A stretch of DNA of 48,444 bases from Bacteroidales bacterium UBA2295 (GCA_002345825.1 DDWD01000139.1:1-48444), one strand, 5' to 3'; positions 34,249 through 42,661 are shown, counted from the stretch's first letter. Numbers and translations: made by a program. Notes: a model not told the origin generated them from the letters alone.

Positions 34249-34285
34249 TATATTTAAAATTGGTAAAAACCAAAATGCACCTACA

Positions 34286-34981
34286 ATGAATGAGACGGAA
34301 AGCCCAAACAAACAAGATATTAGCAACATTCAATTTAGGATTGAAGAGATACTTACCCCTGATGAGCTGAATAGGCTAAACAGTTCATCGAACCGTATGG
34401 AGTATTTAAAAAGGGATACAATTATAAAACAGGGGACAAGGGTTACCGAGGTTGCCATTTTGCTATCGGGGCTTGCCAAGGTTACGCGCGAAATGCGAAA
34501 GGGAAAGAATCTTATCCTGCGAATTGCCCAGCCAGGGGCTCTCCTAGGAATTTCCTCAGCACTTGCGAACGAGAATTACGATTACTCCGTTTGTGCCCTT
34601 GAGCCCAACTCAATACAATTTATTGATATTGATACTTTTAAATTCCTTATCGGAAATAACATTCAATTTGCCAATGAGGTAATGCAACGAATTAGTTCCG
34701 ATAATCTTTTCAATATAGGGAGGCTATCGAGCCTACTCTCAAAACAATTGCCCGGGCGAGTTGCCGATATTATCCTGTACTTCTCCGAAGTAATATTTGA
34801 AAGTAATGAGTTCTCCATTCCGCTAACCCGCCAGGAATTAGCCGAGTTGGCAGGAACAACAAAGGAAAGTTTAATTAGAACCCTATCGGAATTTAAGCAT
34901 GACAAAATTATAGATATGACCCGAAATGGTTTTTCAATAAATAGTTTAAATATTTTGAAAACCTTAAGCCGATTAGGTTAG
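34286..34981 (+). CDS. Crp/Fnr-family transcription regulator
   Basis: The product is 231 aa. The N-terminal cyclic-nucleotide-binding-type beta-roll (~30-150) includes LKRDTIIKQGTRVTEVAILLSGLAKV and NLILRIAQPGALLGISSALAN. It lacks the R-S-A cAMP contact and the FNR cysteines, so the ligand is unknown. The C-terminal winged helix (~165-231) has the recognition segment LTRQELAELAGTTKESLIRTLSEF. It diverges from the receiver gene and is followed 38 bp later by a second receiver gene, so it may be part of the chemosensory output. Confidence 0.9.
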   Translation: MNETESPNKQDISNIQFRIEEILTPDELNRLNSSSNRMEYLKRDTIIKQGTRVTEVAILLSGLAKVTREMRKGKNLILRIAQPGALLGISSALANENYDYSVCALEPNSIQFIDIDTFKFLIGNNIQFANEVMQRISSDNLFNIGRLSSLLSKQLPGRVADIILYFSEVIFESNEFSIPLTRQELAELAGTTKESLIRTLSEFKHDKIIDMTRNGFSINSLNILKTLSRLG

Positions 34982-35019
34982 AACAGCTATATTTGTGGAT
35001 ATAGACTTAACAAATAGCA

Positions 35020-35397
35020 ATGGAAAAAATCTACAGAATCCTAATTGTTGATGATATTTTCGTCAATCGATTATTAATTAAAGAGATAGTCAAAAAAATC
35101 AGTGCTCAATGCTACGAAGCAGAAAACGGACAGCAAGCCATTGACATTTTCAACAGCAATGATATAGACCTTATACTTATGGATATTGAGATGCCCGTAA
35201 TGAACGGACTAGAAACTACAAAATATATCCGCGAGAAGTTTCCGGAGCCTAAGAATAGGATTCCTATTATTGCACTTACAGCACATAACCCGTTAACTTT
35301 TTTCAATGATTTTACGGATGTTGGATTCAACCAGCTTATGACTAAACCCTACTCCGTATCAAAAGTATTGTCAGTAATACAAGAGGTTTGCGAGTAA
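35020..35397 (+). CDS. Single-domain response regulator
   Basis: The product is 125 aa, only a receiver. Asp11-Asp12, phosphoacceptor Asp55 (LMDIEMPVMNG), switch Thr (IALTAHN) and Lys (MTKPYS) are all present. The MDIEMPVMNG-x-E form is typical of receivers from hybrid sensor kinases. It lies 38 bp after the Crp/Fnr gene in the same direction and is likely co-transcribed with it. This makes three stand-alone receivers plus that of CheB in this locus. Confidence 0.9.
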   Translation: MEKIYRILIVDDIFVNRLLIKEIVKKISAQCYEAENGQQAIDIFNSNDIDLILMDIEMPVMNGLETTKYIREKFPEPKNRIPIIALTAHNPLTFFNDFTDVGFNQLMTKPYSVSKVLSVIQEVCE

Positions 35398-35572
35398 CTT
35401 TTACCTGGTAAAGTTCGGTTGGATAATATGGATAGATTTGCAACATAACAATAAAATTATAGTATAAGCTGTTAATAATTAGTATAGGTAACAGAATCGT
35501 CTTTTTTTGCTTGTAGCTATTAGTGTAATTAACGTATAGTAATTATATACCCAAACGGAAACCTTTTACCCA

Positions 35573-36790
35573 ATGGAAACTCAATTTCTTAAAGAGCTAA
35601 TCGAGAATAATGCGCGAGTAATTCTACCAGAGTTTGGTGCTTTCTTAGTAAAAGATGATGGCACCGGAGTTTTCAAACCCCAAAATGTTACCTTTAGCCC
35701 ATTCCTTAGGTACAATGATGGAATGGTGGAGGATGCGCTGGCCACAAAGTCGAAAATTAGTAAGGATCAAGCCAAAGAGCAGCTAAGCAATTTCGTCGAA
35801 ATGATGAAGAGTGAGCTACAATCCAACAAGACATTTGCTATATCGGGATTGGGATCATTGCTAATCGATAGCAGAGGAAGCATTCAATTCTCAACCTCAC
35901 AAACACCAAGTAAACCAGCATCGGTAAAAACATCAACCAAGCCATCCGAAACGCCTAAACCTGAAAGCAAAACCAAACCCGCTAATTCGGAAGCAGATAA
36001 CCCTAAAGAGGAAAGGGCTAAGCCACAAGAACCAAAACCCAAAGTTCATTCCGAACCCGCTGCCAAACCAGAAAAGCAACCTGTTGTAAAAGTAAATGAA
36101 CCCAAACCAAAGGTTGAAGAGACGGTATCTCCGTCCCCAAAACCGGAGGAAACAAAGAAAGTTATACCTGCTGATCCCCAACCCGCTAAAACAAAACCAA
36201 TAACACCTACCGTGCAGAAAAAATCATCAAATGGAGGAACCGGGAAAGCTATTTTAATAGGAACTCTTATAGGTATTGGCTTTGTTGTTGTTGCTGCAAG
36301 CGGTTGGTACTTATACAGCAAAGGATTATTCAGCTCAGGAAAAAATAGTGAGGGATCACAAACAGTTGAAAGGGTATCACCACCACAGAATGAGCCACAG
36401 CAAGAGGAGACCAAGGGGAAATTTGAGGATGAGTTTGAAAAGCTAAGCGCCGAGATGGATCAAACAACACAAGAAGCAACCCCTAAGGCCAACTCCCAAC
36501 CACAACAGAAAAAAATATCAAAAACACAACCCAATACTGAGCCAAAACTAAGTTTACCGGTAACTCAAGAGGGTATGTTCCACATTGTTGCCGGCAGTTT
36601 TCGTAATGCCGATTACGCCGAAAAATTTTCGAGCGATATGCAATCCTCAGGATATAACTCAAAAGTACTAGTACAACCCACAGGCATGCATGCCGTTACC
36701 TTAGGTTCTTTCCTCACTCGTCAACAGGCGGTAGACTCGATGAACGTGTGGAAACAGAAAAACCCAAACATTTGGATTCTTAACCAGTAA
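35573..36790 (+). CDS. HU-like (CCDC81-type) domain, membrane and SPOR protein
   Basis: The product is 405 aa. Residues 1-105 form an HU-like domain (FLKELIENNARVILPEFGAFLVK, LRYNDGMVEDALA, FAISGLGSLLID). A long Pro/Lys/Glu-rich linker follows (~110-220), one membrane segment (225-247), a charged periplasmic stretch, and a C-terminal SPOR domain (~334-405; FHIVAGSFRNADYAEKF) that should bind denuded septal peptidoglycan. The HU-like part is predicted cytoplasmic. It thus spans the inner membrane and may link the cell interior with the division site. One base separates its stop from the metalloprotease gene. Confidence 0.88.
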   Translation: METQFLKELIENNARVILPEFGAFLVKDDGTGVFKPQNVTFSPFLRYNDGMVEDALATKSKISKDQAKEQLSNFVEMMKSELQSNKTFAISGLGSLLIDSRGSIQFSTSQTPSKPASVKTSTKPSETPKPESKTKPANSEADNPKEERAKPQEPKPKVHSEPAAKPEKQPVVKVNEPKPKVEETVSPSPKPEETKKVIPADPQPAKTKPITPTVQKKSSNGGTGKAILIGTLIGIGFVVVAASGWYLYSKGLFSSGKNSEGSQTVERVSPPQNEPQQEETKGKFEDEFEKLSAEMDQTTQEATPKANSQPQQKKISKTQPNTEPKLSLPVTQEGMFHIVAGSFRNADYAEKFSSDMQSSGYNSKVLVQPTGMHAVTLGSFLTRQQAVDSMNVWKQKNPNIWILNQ

Positions 36791-36791
36791 T

Positions 36792-37517
36792 ATGCCCCTT
36801 TTAAAGCGAAAGTCTTCCACCATGTGGCACTTGCCTGGGGTGGGCGATGTTTTATTAAGACACAACCCAAGAGCCAAGCGATTATCCCTATCGGTACATC
36901 CCCAAAAGGGAGTGCGCGTTACCATTCCCAATTTTTTACCCGTTGATACTGCCAAGCAGTTTGTTGAGCAGAAGAAAACTTGGATAATTGAAAAGCAACA
37001 TCAGCTGGCTCGGCAAGGTGCCATCAAAATCATTGAATCGGGATATAAAACCCGATACCATGAACTATTTCTTGTGCCCTCGGATGTTAAAAACATTACC
37101 GTAACCATAATGGATCACAAGGTTACGCTAGCCTATCCGCTCCAGCAAAGCATCAGCAGCCATGAGGTACAGAATTCCGCTCGCATCGCAATTGAGCAGC
37201 TATACAGGAACGAAGCGCTAACCTACTTGCCACAAAGAGTAACAACCCTAGCCCAACTATACGGGTTTAACTATAATGCTTTACGGGTAAAGAACATAAA
37301 ATCGAGATGGGGAAGCTGTTCCGGAACAAACAACATCAACCTAAGTATATACCTTATGAAACTCCCCGATGAGCTAATCGACTATATCATACTGCACGAA
37401 CTCACCCACACGGTACACAAAAACCATGGCCCAAATTTTTGGAAACATCTGGATAGAATTACAGGGAATGCAAAAGGGCTAAATACCAGAGTAAAAAAAT
37501 ACAGCACAGGGGTTTAA
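36792..37517 (+). CDS. YgjP/WLM-type zinc metallopeptidase-like protein
   Basis: The product is 241 aa. The N-terminal beta-rich part (HNPRAKRLSLSVHPQKGVRVTIP) and the C-terminal KSRWGSCSGTNNINLSIYLMKLP followed by HELTH (202-206) and third ligand His212 are the DUF45/YgjP signature. Relatives are annotated as M48-like peptidases. The zinc site is intact. It begins one base after the HU/SPOR gene, so the two are co-transcribed. Its stop overlaps that of the convergent nitroreductase gene. Confidence 0.88.
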   Translation: MPLLKRKSSTMWHLPGVGDVLLRHNPRAKRLSLSVHPQKGVRVTIPNFLPVDTAKQFVEQKKTWIIEKQHQLARQGAIKIIESGYKTRYHELFLVPSDVKNITVTIMDHKVTLAYPLQQSISSHEVQNSARIAIEQLYRNEALTYLPQRVTTLAQLYGFNYNALRVKNIKSRWGSCSGTNNINLSIYLMKLPDELIDYIILHELTHTVHKNHGPNFWKHLDRITGNAKGLNTRVKKYSTGV

Positions 37518-38044
37518 AAACTAAAACCTTCCCACGATACAATCTCATCAATCGATTTACGAACTAAGTGCCTCTCGGAGTAGTTGTTCTTTTCGGCAGG
37601 ATAACCAAGAGGAATCATAGCTATGGGGGCAAAACCCTTGGGTAGTTTTAGAATTTCGGAACACCGCATGGCATCAAACTTACATATCCAGCAGGTACCC
37701 AACCCATTTTCGGTTGCCGACAAGGTAATATGATCGATAGCTATACCCAAATCGATATCGCAATGATCCTTCCCATCGGCTCTTCGCCATGATTCGTTAT
37801 AATTACCACAGGCTACAATGATAACGGGTGCTGCTTTTAACCACTCACCGCTGTAACAACCAACTACCGCGTCGCGCAGGGGCGATTGGGTGAGTACCAC
37901 AAAGCGCCAAGGCTGAGCATTGACCGCCGATGGGGCAATTCGAGCAGCATCTAGCACCTTGAGAATTGTTGATTGTGAAACTTCTTTATCGCTATAAGAT
38001 CGGCAAGAGTATCGAGCTTTGGCAATATCAATAAAAGAACTCAT
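37514..38044 (-). CDS. Nitroreductase-family flavoprotein
   Basis: The product is 176 aa from the ATG at 38044, which gives the standard nitroreductase start SFIDIAKARYSCRSYSDKEV; upstream codons have no support. FMN-binding features are the RxSxR-like YSCRSY, then ARIAPSAVNAQPWRFVVL, and GLGTCWICKFD with IPLGYPAE near the end. It should reduce nitro compounds, quinones or similar with NAD(P)H in the cytosol. It is the convergent neighbour of the metalloprotease gene; the two stops overlap within TTTAA. Confidence 0.9.
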   Translation of the reverse strand: MSSFIDIAKARYSCRSYSDKEVSQSTILKVLDAARIAPSAVNAQPWRFVVLTQSPLRDAVVGCYSGEWLKAAPVIIVACGNYNESWRRADGKDHCDIDLGIAIDHITLSATENGLGTCWICKFDAMRCSEILKLPKGFAPIAMIPLGYPAEKNNYSERHLVRKSIDEIVSWEGFSF

Positions 38045-38090
38045 AGTAATGATTTTTTGATGTGTGTATATATCTGGGAAAGCGTTATTG

Positions 38091-38372
38091 CTAGTAGGCA
38101 AGTGAATTTAACCGTTCGGTTAGTTCAACAATTTTATCGTAAAACTCGTTGCTCACCGATTTGTAATAACGCTTAAGGTCTAACTTATCATCCTTACTAG
38201 GCTGATTTATCCTTTTAACAGTATCCTTTTCAAGCTGCATGGCATCGGATAGAATATCCAATACATTCTCCTGGTTCAGAGGAGGTGAGTATGCTAAATG
38301 TACATAGCACTCCTGGATAAAGTGCTTTATCATTTGCTTAGCATCCATTTTTAAGTCGCGTATATTGGCCAT
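38091..38372 (-). CDS. Small helical protein of unknown function
   Basis: The product is 93 aa from the ATG at 38372; the frame extends to a TTG at 38402 but without support. It is soluble and helical with many Lys/Asp/Glu (MIKHFIQECYVHLAYSPPLNQE, LKRYYKSVSNEFYDKIVELTERL). No family is recognised. It lies 46 bp before the nitroreductase start on the same strand and may be co-transcribed with it. Confidence 0.6.
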   Translation of the reverse strand: MANIRDLKMDAKQMIKHFIQECYVHLAYSPPLNQENVLDILSDAMQLEKDTVKRINQPSKDDKLDLKRYYKSVSNEFYDKIVELTERLNSLAY

Positions 38373-38523
38373 ATTCTTAATCTTTCGTGTTTTAAGCAAC
38401 AATTTAATTACTAATATATAGATTTTTGAATAGGATGTAAAGATTTATCAGTTTTTTTGAGAAAATAATTACACTTTCTTGTTACCTACCCCTTAACGCT
38501 AAGTACTACATAATGGCTATAAG

Positions 38524-38557
38524 TAAAAAGAGCCAAGGAAAAATCTCCTTGACTCTT
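38524..38557 (-). terminator. Intrinsic terminator after the 32-aa gene
   Basis: The arms AAGAGCCAAGGA and TCCTTGACTCTT pair with a single mismatch around a short loop. In the minus direction T5 follows. It lies ~28 nt beyond the stop of the small membrane protein gene. Confidence 0.6.
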
Positions 38558-38584
38558 ATTACAAGATAACAACAAAGTATCATT

Positions 38585-38683
38585 CTAGATCATCATTCCA
38601 ACAATCATTACAACTGTAATAATTGCAGCAAATATTAATATGCTAATCCATATAGGTATAGGTTTTTTCTCTACAGTATTCAT
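38585..38683 (-). CDS. 32-aa single-span membrane peptide
   Basis: Reading minus from the ATG at 38681-38683 to TAG at 38585-38587 gives 32 codons: a short basic/Pro head (MNTVEKKPIPIW) followed by about 20 hydrophobic residues (Ile/Val/Ala/Met) to the end. This is the pattern of small membrane proteins. An A-rich stretch precedes the ATG and a terminator follows, so it looks like a complete monocistronic unit. No family is recognised; function unknown. Confidence 0.5.
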   Translation of the reverse strand: MNTVEKKPIPIWISILIFAAIITVVMIVGMMI

Positions 38684-38797
38684 TTTTTAACCGGTTTACT
38701 TTATTAGTAATATAGATATTGTGCCCAAATTATTGGGTAAATCTCAGAAGGAATCATTTATACCAAGTGTATATAGCTACAGCAAGGTAAAATCTTT

Positions 38798-39142
38798 TCA
38801 TAATCTAAGGCACATATATATACCGGTTGGTGAGCAAATAATTGGTTGAGGAAAAAATTGCTGTTTAAAGTACTTAGGAAAGTGACTAACTCTTCTGGTA
38901 ATATGTAGCTTATTACCTAAAAAGATATGTGAAAAGGGGAATGATTGCCCAACTATCTCGATAACCGATACCGATAAAGTTGTAGAGAATAAATCTAGCC
39001 GAGGGCAAGTATTTTCATACGACCAGTTTCTTTGATCTGGATTGGTATTGGATGAAATATTAAACAATGGAAATTGCACTACCATGACAGTAATAACAAC
39101 CACATACAAATAGGTTTGTATCTGCTTGATAATGCTTTCCAT
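38798..39142 (-). CDS. Doubtful small protein with one membrane segment
   Basis: An open frame of 114 codons with an ATG at 39142 and an N-terminal hydrophobic stretch (~10-30, YLYVVVITVMVVQFPLFN). The rest has no recognisable motif and unusual composition for this genome (many Phe, Ser, His, Pro). It fills the gap between the 32-aa gene and the PNPOx-like gene, on the same strand. It may be real or chance. Confidence 0.35.
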   Translation of the reverse strand: MESIIKQIQTYLYVVVITVMVVQFPLFNISSNTNPDQRNWSYENTCPRLDLFSTTLSVSVIEIVGQSFPFSHIFLGNKLHITRRVSHFPKYFKQQFFPQPIICSPTGIYMCLRL

Positions 39143-39164
39143 TATTAATTAGATCTATGATAGA

Positions 39165-39629
39165 TTAGTATAAATATGCTCTCGACTCAATCTCCCTTAT
39201 CTCGATTTCAAATACAGCAACGTTTTTCAACGCAGGTTGGCTATAGGTAAAATCATCCCTTTCGGAATACTTTCCCATTATCACATTAAGAATTCGGGTT
39301 TTCTCATCAAGCTCCGAGATAGATTTCACGCTGCCATGAACTAAAACACTTTTATATTTCATAGAGTATGAACAGGCCACATCTTCATGTCGAATGTTCA
39401 TCTTATAGTCGGAACTAAAGGAAATGCATACCTCGGGATTTTTCTTCCAAATATCAATCTTTTTCCCGTCGGGGCCAGAGTGAATATATAATCGGCTATC
39501 CTTGTAACCGAAGTTGAAGGGTAAAACGTAGGGTTTCCCATCCAAATCAACCATAGCTACCATACAGGCCTCGCAGCTATTAATTATCTGATCTATTTCG
39601 TTTTGCGGCAAATTTGTACGTGGTTTCAT
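39165..39629 (-). CDS. Pyridoxamine-phosphate-oxidase-like flavin-binding protein
   Basis: The product is 154 aa. The split-barrel flavin-binding pattern is seen: ACMVAMVDLDGKPYVLPFNFGYKDSRLYIHSG (near 20-55), then VCISFSSDYK and YKSVLVHGSVKSI. It matches the small PNPOx-like family often labelled NimA-related or flavin-nucleotide-binding. An FMN-dependent reductase or flavin/heme-binding role is likely; the substrate is not known. It lies 88 bp downstream of pfkA on the same strand. Confidence 0.85.
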   Translation of the reverse strand: MKPRTNLPQNEIDQIINSCEACMVAMVDLDGKPYVLPFNFGYKDSRLYIHSGPDGKKIDIWKKNPEVCISFSSDYKMNIRHEDVACSYSMKYKSVLVHGSVKSISELDEKTRILNVIMGKYSERDDFTYSQPALKNVAVFEIEIREIESRAYLY

Positions 39630-39716
39630 ATTGTAAATATATATTTTATAAACCTACGCAAATATCTAAAAAATTAGGGATAATCAATCCATTGAATAAA
39701 TGAAAATAAAATTCAA

Positions 39717-40922
39717 TTACTCACTGGTCATTATGAATAGCGGCAACATTTCAAACTTCTGATAGTAAGGCCTTAACCGTTCAATATTGTAATGCTTATC
39801 AACATTTACAACCTTTTTCTGGCTGGTCACCACATCGATGGGCATATTGTCGTACCGGCCATTCTTAAGCACAATTAGCCGGCCATGAACACCCTTTAGG
39901 ATAAGGTCGAGCGCAAGGTTTCCAAAGGCCATGGGCACAATGGAGTCAATGGCATCGGGTTCGCCACCACGCACTAAGTATCCCAGCTTTTGGTTTATGG
40001 TGTTCACCGTTTTCCCCTTATTAAACTTTGGACTTAACTCCTTAATTTTCTGAGATATGATATCACCTATTCCACCCAGCTTGGCATGGCCAAAGGCATC
40101 CAGCTCAGTTCCCTCAAATACCATTTTGTCCATTCCTTTGAACATTGCCCCCTCGCTAATCATCACCGACGAGTAGCGACTTGGGTTTTTGAGCCTATCC
40201 TCAACCAACAATTGCGTGAGCAATTCAATATCAAACTTGTGCTCAGGGATTACGCAGCGATTTGCCACACCCGCCATAGTTGGGAGCATGGCCGTAAAAC
40301 CAGCATAGCGGCCAAACACCTCCATAACTAGAATTCGTTCATGCGAGCCCGCTGATGTTCTGAGTATATCGGTCATGGCAATGGTGCGCGTGATACAGGT
40401 ACTGAATCCTATACAATAATCGGTTCCGGGCACATCGTTATCCATGGTTTTAGGGATGGCAATCACCTTTTCGCCCTCTTGATAAAGCCTAACGCCATAG
40501 CTTAGGGTGTCGTCGCCACCAATGGGAATAAGGTAGTCGATACCCAAAAAATCAAGATTTTTAATCACCTCTGGGGTGAGATCGTTTACATCCTTATTAT
40601 ACTTATCCTGCAGATGCTTAGGCACTCTATCCTTTGCCACCTTTGAGGGGTTGGTTCGTGAAGTATGCAGAAACGTTCCACCCGTTCGGAATGAGCGGTT
40701 CACCCTTTCCTCTGTAAGCCACTCGTAGCAATGGCTATTGTCGGCCTCCTTATCGCGAACAATTTCAATCATCCCAGCCCATCCGCGTCGTAGGCCCACC
40801 ACTCGATATCCCTCCCGAAGAGCACGGATTGTAACGGCTCTAATTGCAGGATTCAAACCTGGTACATCGCCACCACCTGTGAGAATTGCTATTACGCCTT
40901 TTGATTTTTGTACATTAGCCAT
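39717..40922 (-). CDS. pfkA: 6-phosphofructokinase with pyrophosphate-type residues
   Basis: The product is 401 aa. TGGGDVPGLN (15-24) is the PFK start, and the active site holds GGDD (135-138) and PKTMDND (157-163). In E. coli ATP-dependent PFK the corresponding residues are Gly104 and Gly124; here they are Asp138 and Lys158, the combination of pyrophosphate-dependent enzymes. MEVFGRYAGFTA and RGGEPDAIDS are further family motifs. It would phosphorylate fructose 6-phosphate, reversibly if PPi is used. It is monocistronic, 193 bp from the upstream glycosyltransferase gene, with a LacI-like palindrome upstream. Confidence 0.92.
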   Translation of the reverse strand: MANVQKSKGVIAILTGGGDVPGLNPAIRAVTIRALREGYRVVGLRRGWAGMIEIVRDKEADNSHCYEWLTEERVNRSFRTGGTFLHTSRTNPSKVAKDRVPKHLQDKYNKDVNDLTPEVIKNLDFLGIDYLIPIGGDDTLSYGVRLYQEGEKVIAIPKTMDNDVPGTDYCIGFSTCITRTIAMTDILRTSAGSHERILVMEVFGRYAGFTAMLPTMAGVANRCVIPEHKFDIELLTQLLVEDRLKNPSRYSSVMISEGAMFKGMDKMVFEGTELDAFGHAKLGGIGDIISQKIKELSPKFNKGKTVNTINQKLGYLVRGGEPDAIDSIVPMAFGNLALDLILKGVHGRLIVLKNGRYDNMPIDVVTSQKKVVNVDKHYNIERLRPYYQKFEMLPLFIMTSE

Positions 40923-41035
40923 GGCTCAAATATTTAGTTTATTATGGATGTTAAGTTGTTGACATGCATCATAAATGTATGATAAAAAATGATGTTTTTA
41001 TGCTATAAAACAGAATCAATTATTTATATTTATCG

Positions 41036-41045
41036 CAAACGTTTG
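41036..41045. promoter_or_regulatory. CAAACGTTTG palindrome upstream of pfkA, LacI/GalR-like
   Basis: TCGCAAACGTTTGAAG centres on a perfect 10-bp palindrome with the central CG typical of LacI/GalR-family operators. It lies ~115 nt upstream of the pfkA start and just after the terminator of the preceding gene. No regulator gene is near. Confidence 0.35.
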
Positions 41046-41055
41046 AAGCAAGTTG

Positions 41056-41092
41056 AAAAAAAATACGCCAGCCCTTTTCGAAAGGCTGGCGT
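41056..41092 (-). terminator. Intrinsic terminator after the glycosyltransferase gene
   Basis: ACGCCAGCC and GGCTGGCGT arms (about 41065-41073 and 41084-41092) form a strong GC-rich stem. In the minus direction T8 follows (A8 on plus at 41056-41063). Confidence 0.82.
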
Positions 41093-41114
41093 ACATCAAT
41101 GCAGAGCAATCGTA

Positions 41115-42065
41115 TTATTCAGTATGTTCTTCTACCAAGTAATGATTCCTATCGGCAGAGCTGCGGGAAACGAGTTCGCCCAGGAAGCCAGCCATGAAAA
41201 GTTGTACCCCAATTATTGCCATAACTAGAGCAATGTAGAATAATGGTTGATCGGTTACCATCCTATAAGGTAGCTGATGAAACTGTGCGTAAAGTTTACT
41301 GGCCACAATCCAAATTGACAGTCCACCACCAATCAAAAACATTAAGGTACCAAGTGTACCGAACAGATGCATAGGTTTCTTCCCAAATCGGCTAACAAAA
41401 ATTACGGTGAAAAGGTCGAGAAAGCCATTCACAAAACGCTCCAGGCCAAACTTGGTAACTCCATACTTGCGCTCTTGGTGTTGCACTACCTTTTCCCCTA
41501 TGCTTTTAAAACCTGCCTGTTTGGCAAGTACGGGAATATACCGATGCATCTCGCCAAATATCTCGATACTTTTAACCACCTCGCGTTTGTATGCCTTAAG
41601 GCCACAGTTAAAGTCGTGTAGCTTAATTCCAGTAAAAACCCTTACTGTTCTGTTAAACAGCTTACTGGGGATAGTTTTGGAAATGGGATCGTATCGTTTC
41701 TTTTTCCAGCCCGATACCAAGTGAAACCCATCCTCCTTAACCATTCGGTAAAGCTCGGGAATTTCCTCGGGACTATCCTGTAAGTCGGCATCCATAGTTA
41801 TCACCACATCACCCTTAACCACCTGAAATCCTGTGTGTAGAGCTGCCGACTTGCCATAGTTACGCCGAAACTTTATTCCGTGTATAAAAGGGAATTTTCC
41901 TTTAAGATCCATAATTACACTCCAACTCGAATCGTAACTACCATCATCCACAAGAATAACTTCAAAGGTGAAGTTATGCTCGGTCATCACTCGATTAATC
42001 CAATCTACAAGCTCGGGAAGCGATTCCTCCTCGTTAAAAAGTGGTACTACTACAGAAATATCCAT
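41115..42065 (-). CDS. Family 2 glycosyltransferase, DPM1/GtrB-like
   Basis: The product is 316 aa. The GT-A domain (1-~225) includes SVVVPLFNEEESLPEL, VDDGSYDSS, RRNYGKSAALHTGF, and MDADLQDSPEE with the DxD metal site, then FNCGLKAYKREV. Two C-terminal membrane hairpin segments (~232-258 and 270-300) anchor it. This is the polyprenyl-phosphate mannose/glucose synthase-like type, using a nucleotide sugar to load a lipid carrier or envelope glycan. It is 12 bp after a DUF4199 gene, so the two are co-transcribed, and it ends in a terminator. Confidence 0.9.
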   Translation of the reverse strand: MDISVVVPLFNEEESLPELVDWINRVMTEHNFTFEVILVDDGSYDSSWSVIMDLKGKFPFIHGIKFRRNYGKSAALHTGFQVVKGDVVITMDADLQDSPEEIPELYRMVKEDGFHLVSGWKKKRYDPISKTIPSKLFNRTVRVFTGIKLHDFNCGLKAYKREVVKSIEIFGEMHRYIPVLAKQAGFKSIGEKVVQHQERKYGVTKFGLERFVNGFLDLFTVIFVSRFGKKPMHLFGTLGTLMFLIGGGLSIWIVASKLYAQFHQLPYRMVTDQPLFYIALVMAIIGVQLFMAGFLGELVSRSSADRNHYLVEEHTE

Positions 42066-42077
42066 CTATAAAAATTG

Positions 42078-42611
42078 TTACTCTTCGGTTTCGAAAAGAG
42101 GCTCCTCTTTCTTTAAAAATATTGATGTAATTAGGCTGAAGATGGTTCCCATAAAGGTAAAACCAAACAGTGAGGAAAACACCATCATAAGTGGAGTTTG
42201 AAACTTTTTAACTGTCTCCATCACTGTTTCAACCTGGTCATAGTCCATTCCTGCCTCAATATACGTCTCCTCAAGCATTCGATAAACACCCTCCATATAG
42301 GTAGGGTCAATAACTGCAGTAAGCAAATAGTTATAGAATCCATAAACAACGGATGCAAAAAGGCTTAAAAGAACGCCAAATCCAAGGGCTTTGCCATAGG
42401 AAATATATCCTCCAAGCTCATCATCGCGAAAACGAATGGTCCCGTAAACAATTCCCCCTACAATTACTGCGTAGGTTAATATGTTGACCCATACTGGTGG
42501 TTTGTAAATATCCATCAAGTACTGCACTAGATGAATGACAATAAGCGCTAATGCTAGCATTAGACCATAGGTCATCGCGCTTTTAATGATATTGGCTTTC
42601 TTTTCTTCCAT
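42078..42611 (-). CDS. DUF4199 membrane protein
   Basis: The product is 177 aa with about four membrane segments (~12-30, 40-58, 75-97, 140-165). The pattern ANIIKSAMTYGLMLALALIV, GIVYGTIRFRDDELGGYISYGKALGFGVLLSLFASVVYGFYNYLL is that of DUF4199, common in Bacteroidota next to this type of glycosyltransferase. Function is unknown; a role with the lipid-linked sugar made by the downstream enzyme is an inference from pairing. A -7 box lies at 42662-42669. Confidence 0.88.
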   Translation of the reverse strand: MEEKKANIIKSAMTYGLMLALALIVIHLVQYLMDIYKPPVWVNILTYAVIVGGIVYGTIRFRDDELGGYISYGKALGFGVLLSLFASVVYGFYNYLLTAVIDPTYMEGVYRMLEETYIEAGMDYDQVETVMETVKKFQTPLMMVFSSLFGFTFMGTIFSLITSIFLKKEEPLFETEE

Positions 42612-42661
42612 AACATTTAAAATGTGAAGGTTAATAGTTGTATTAGGTTTAATTGAACAAA

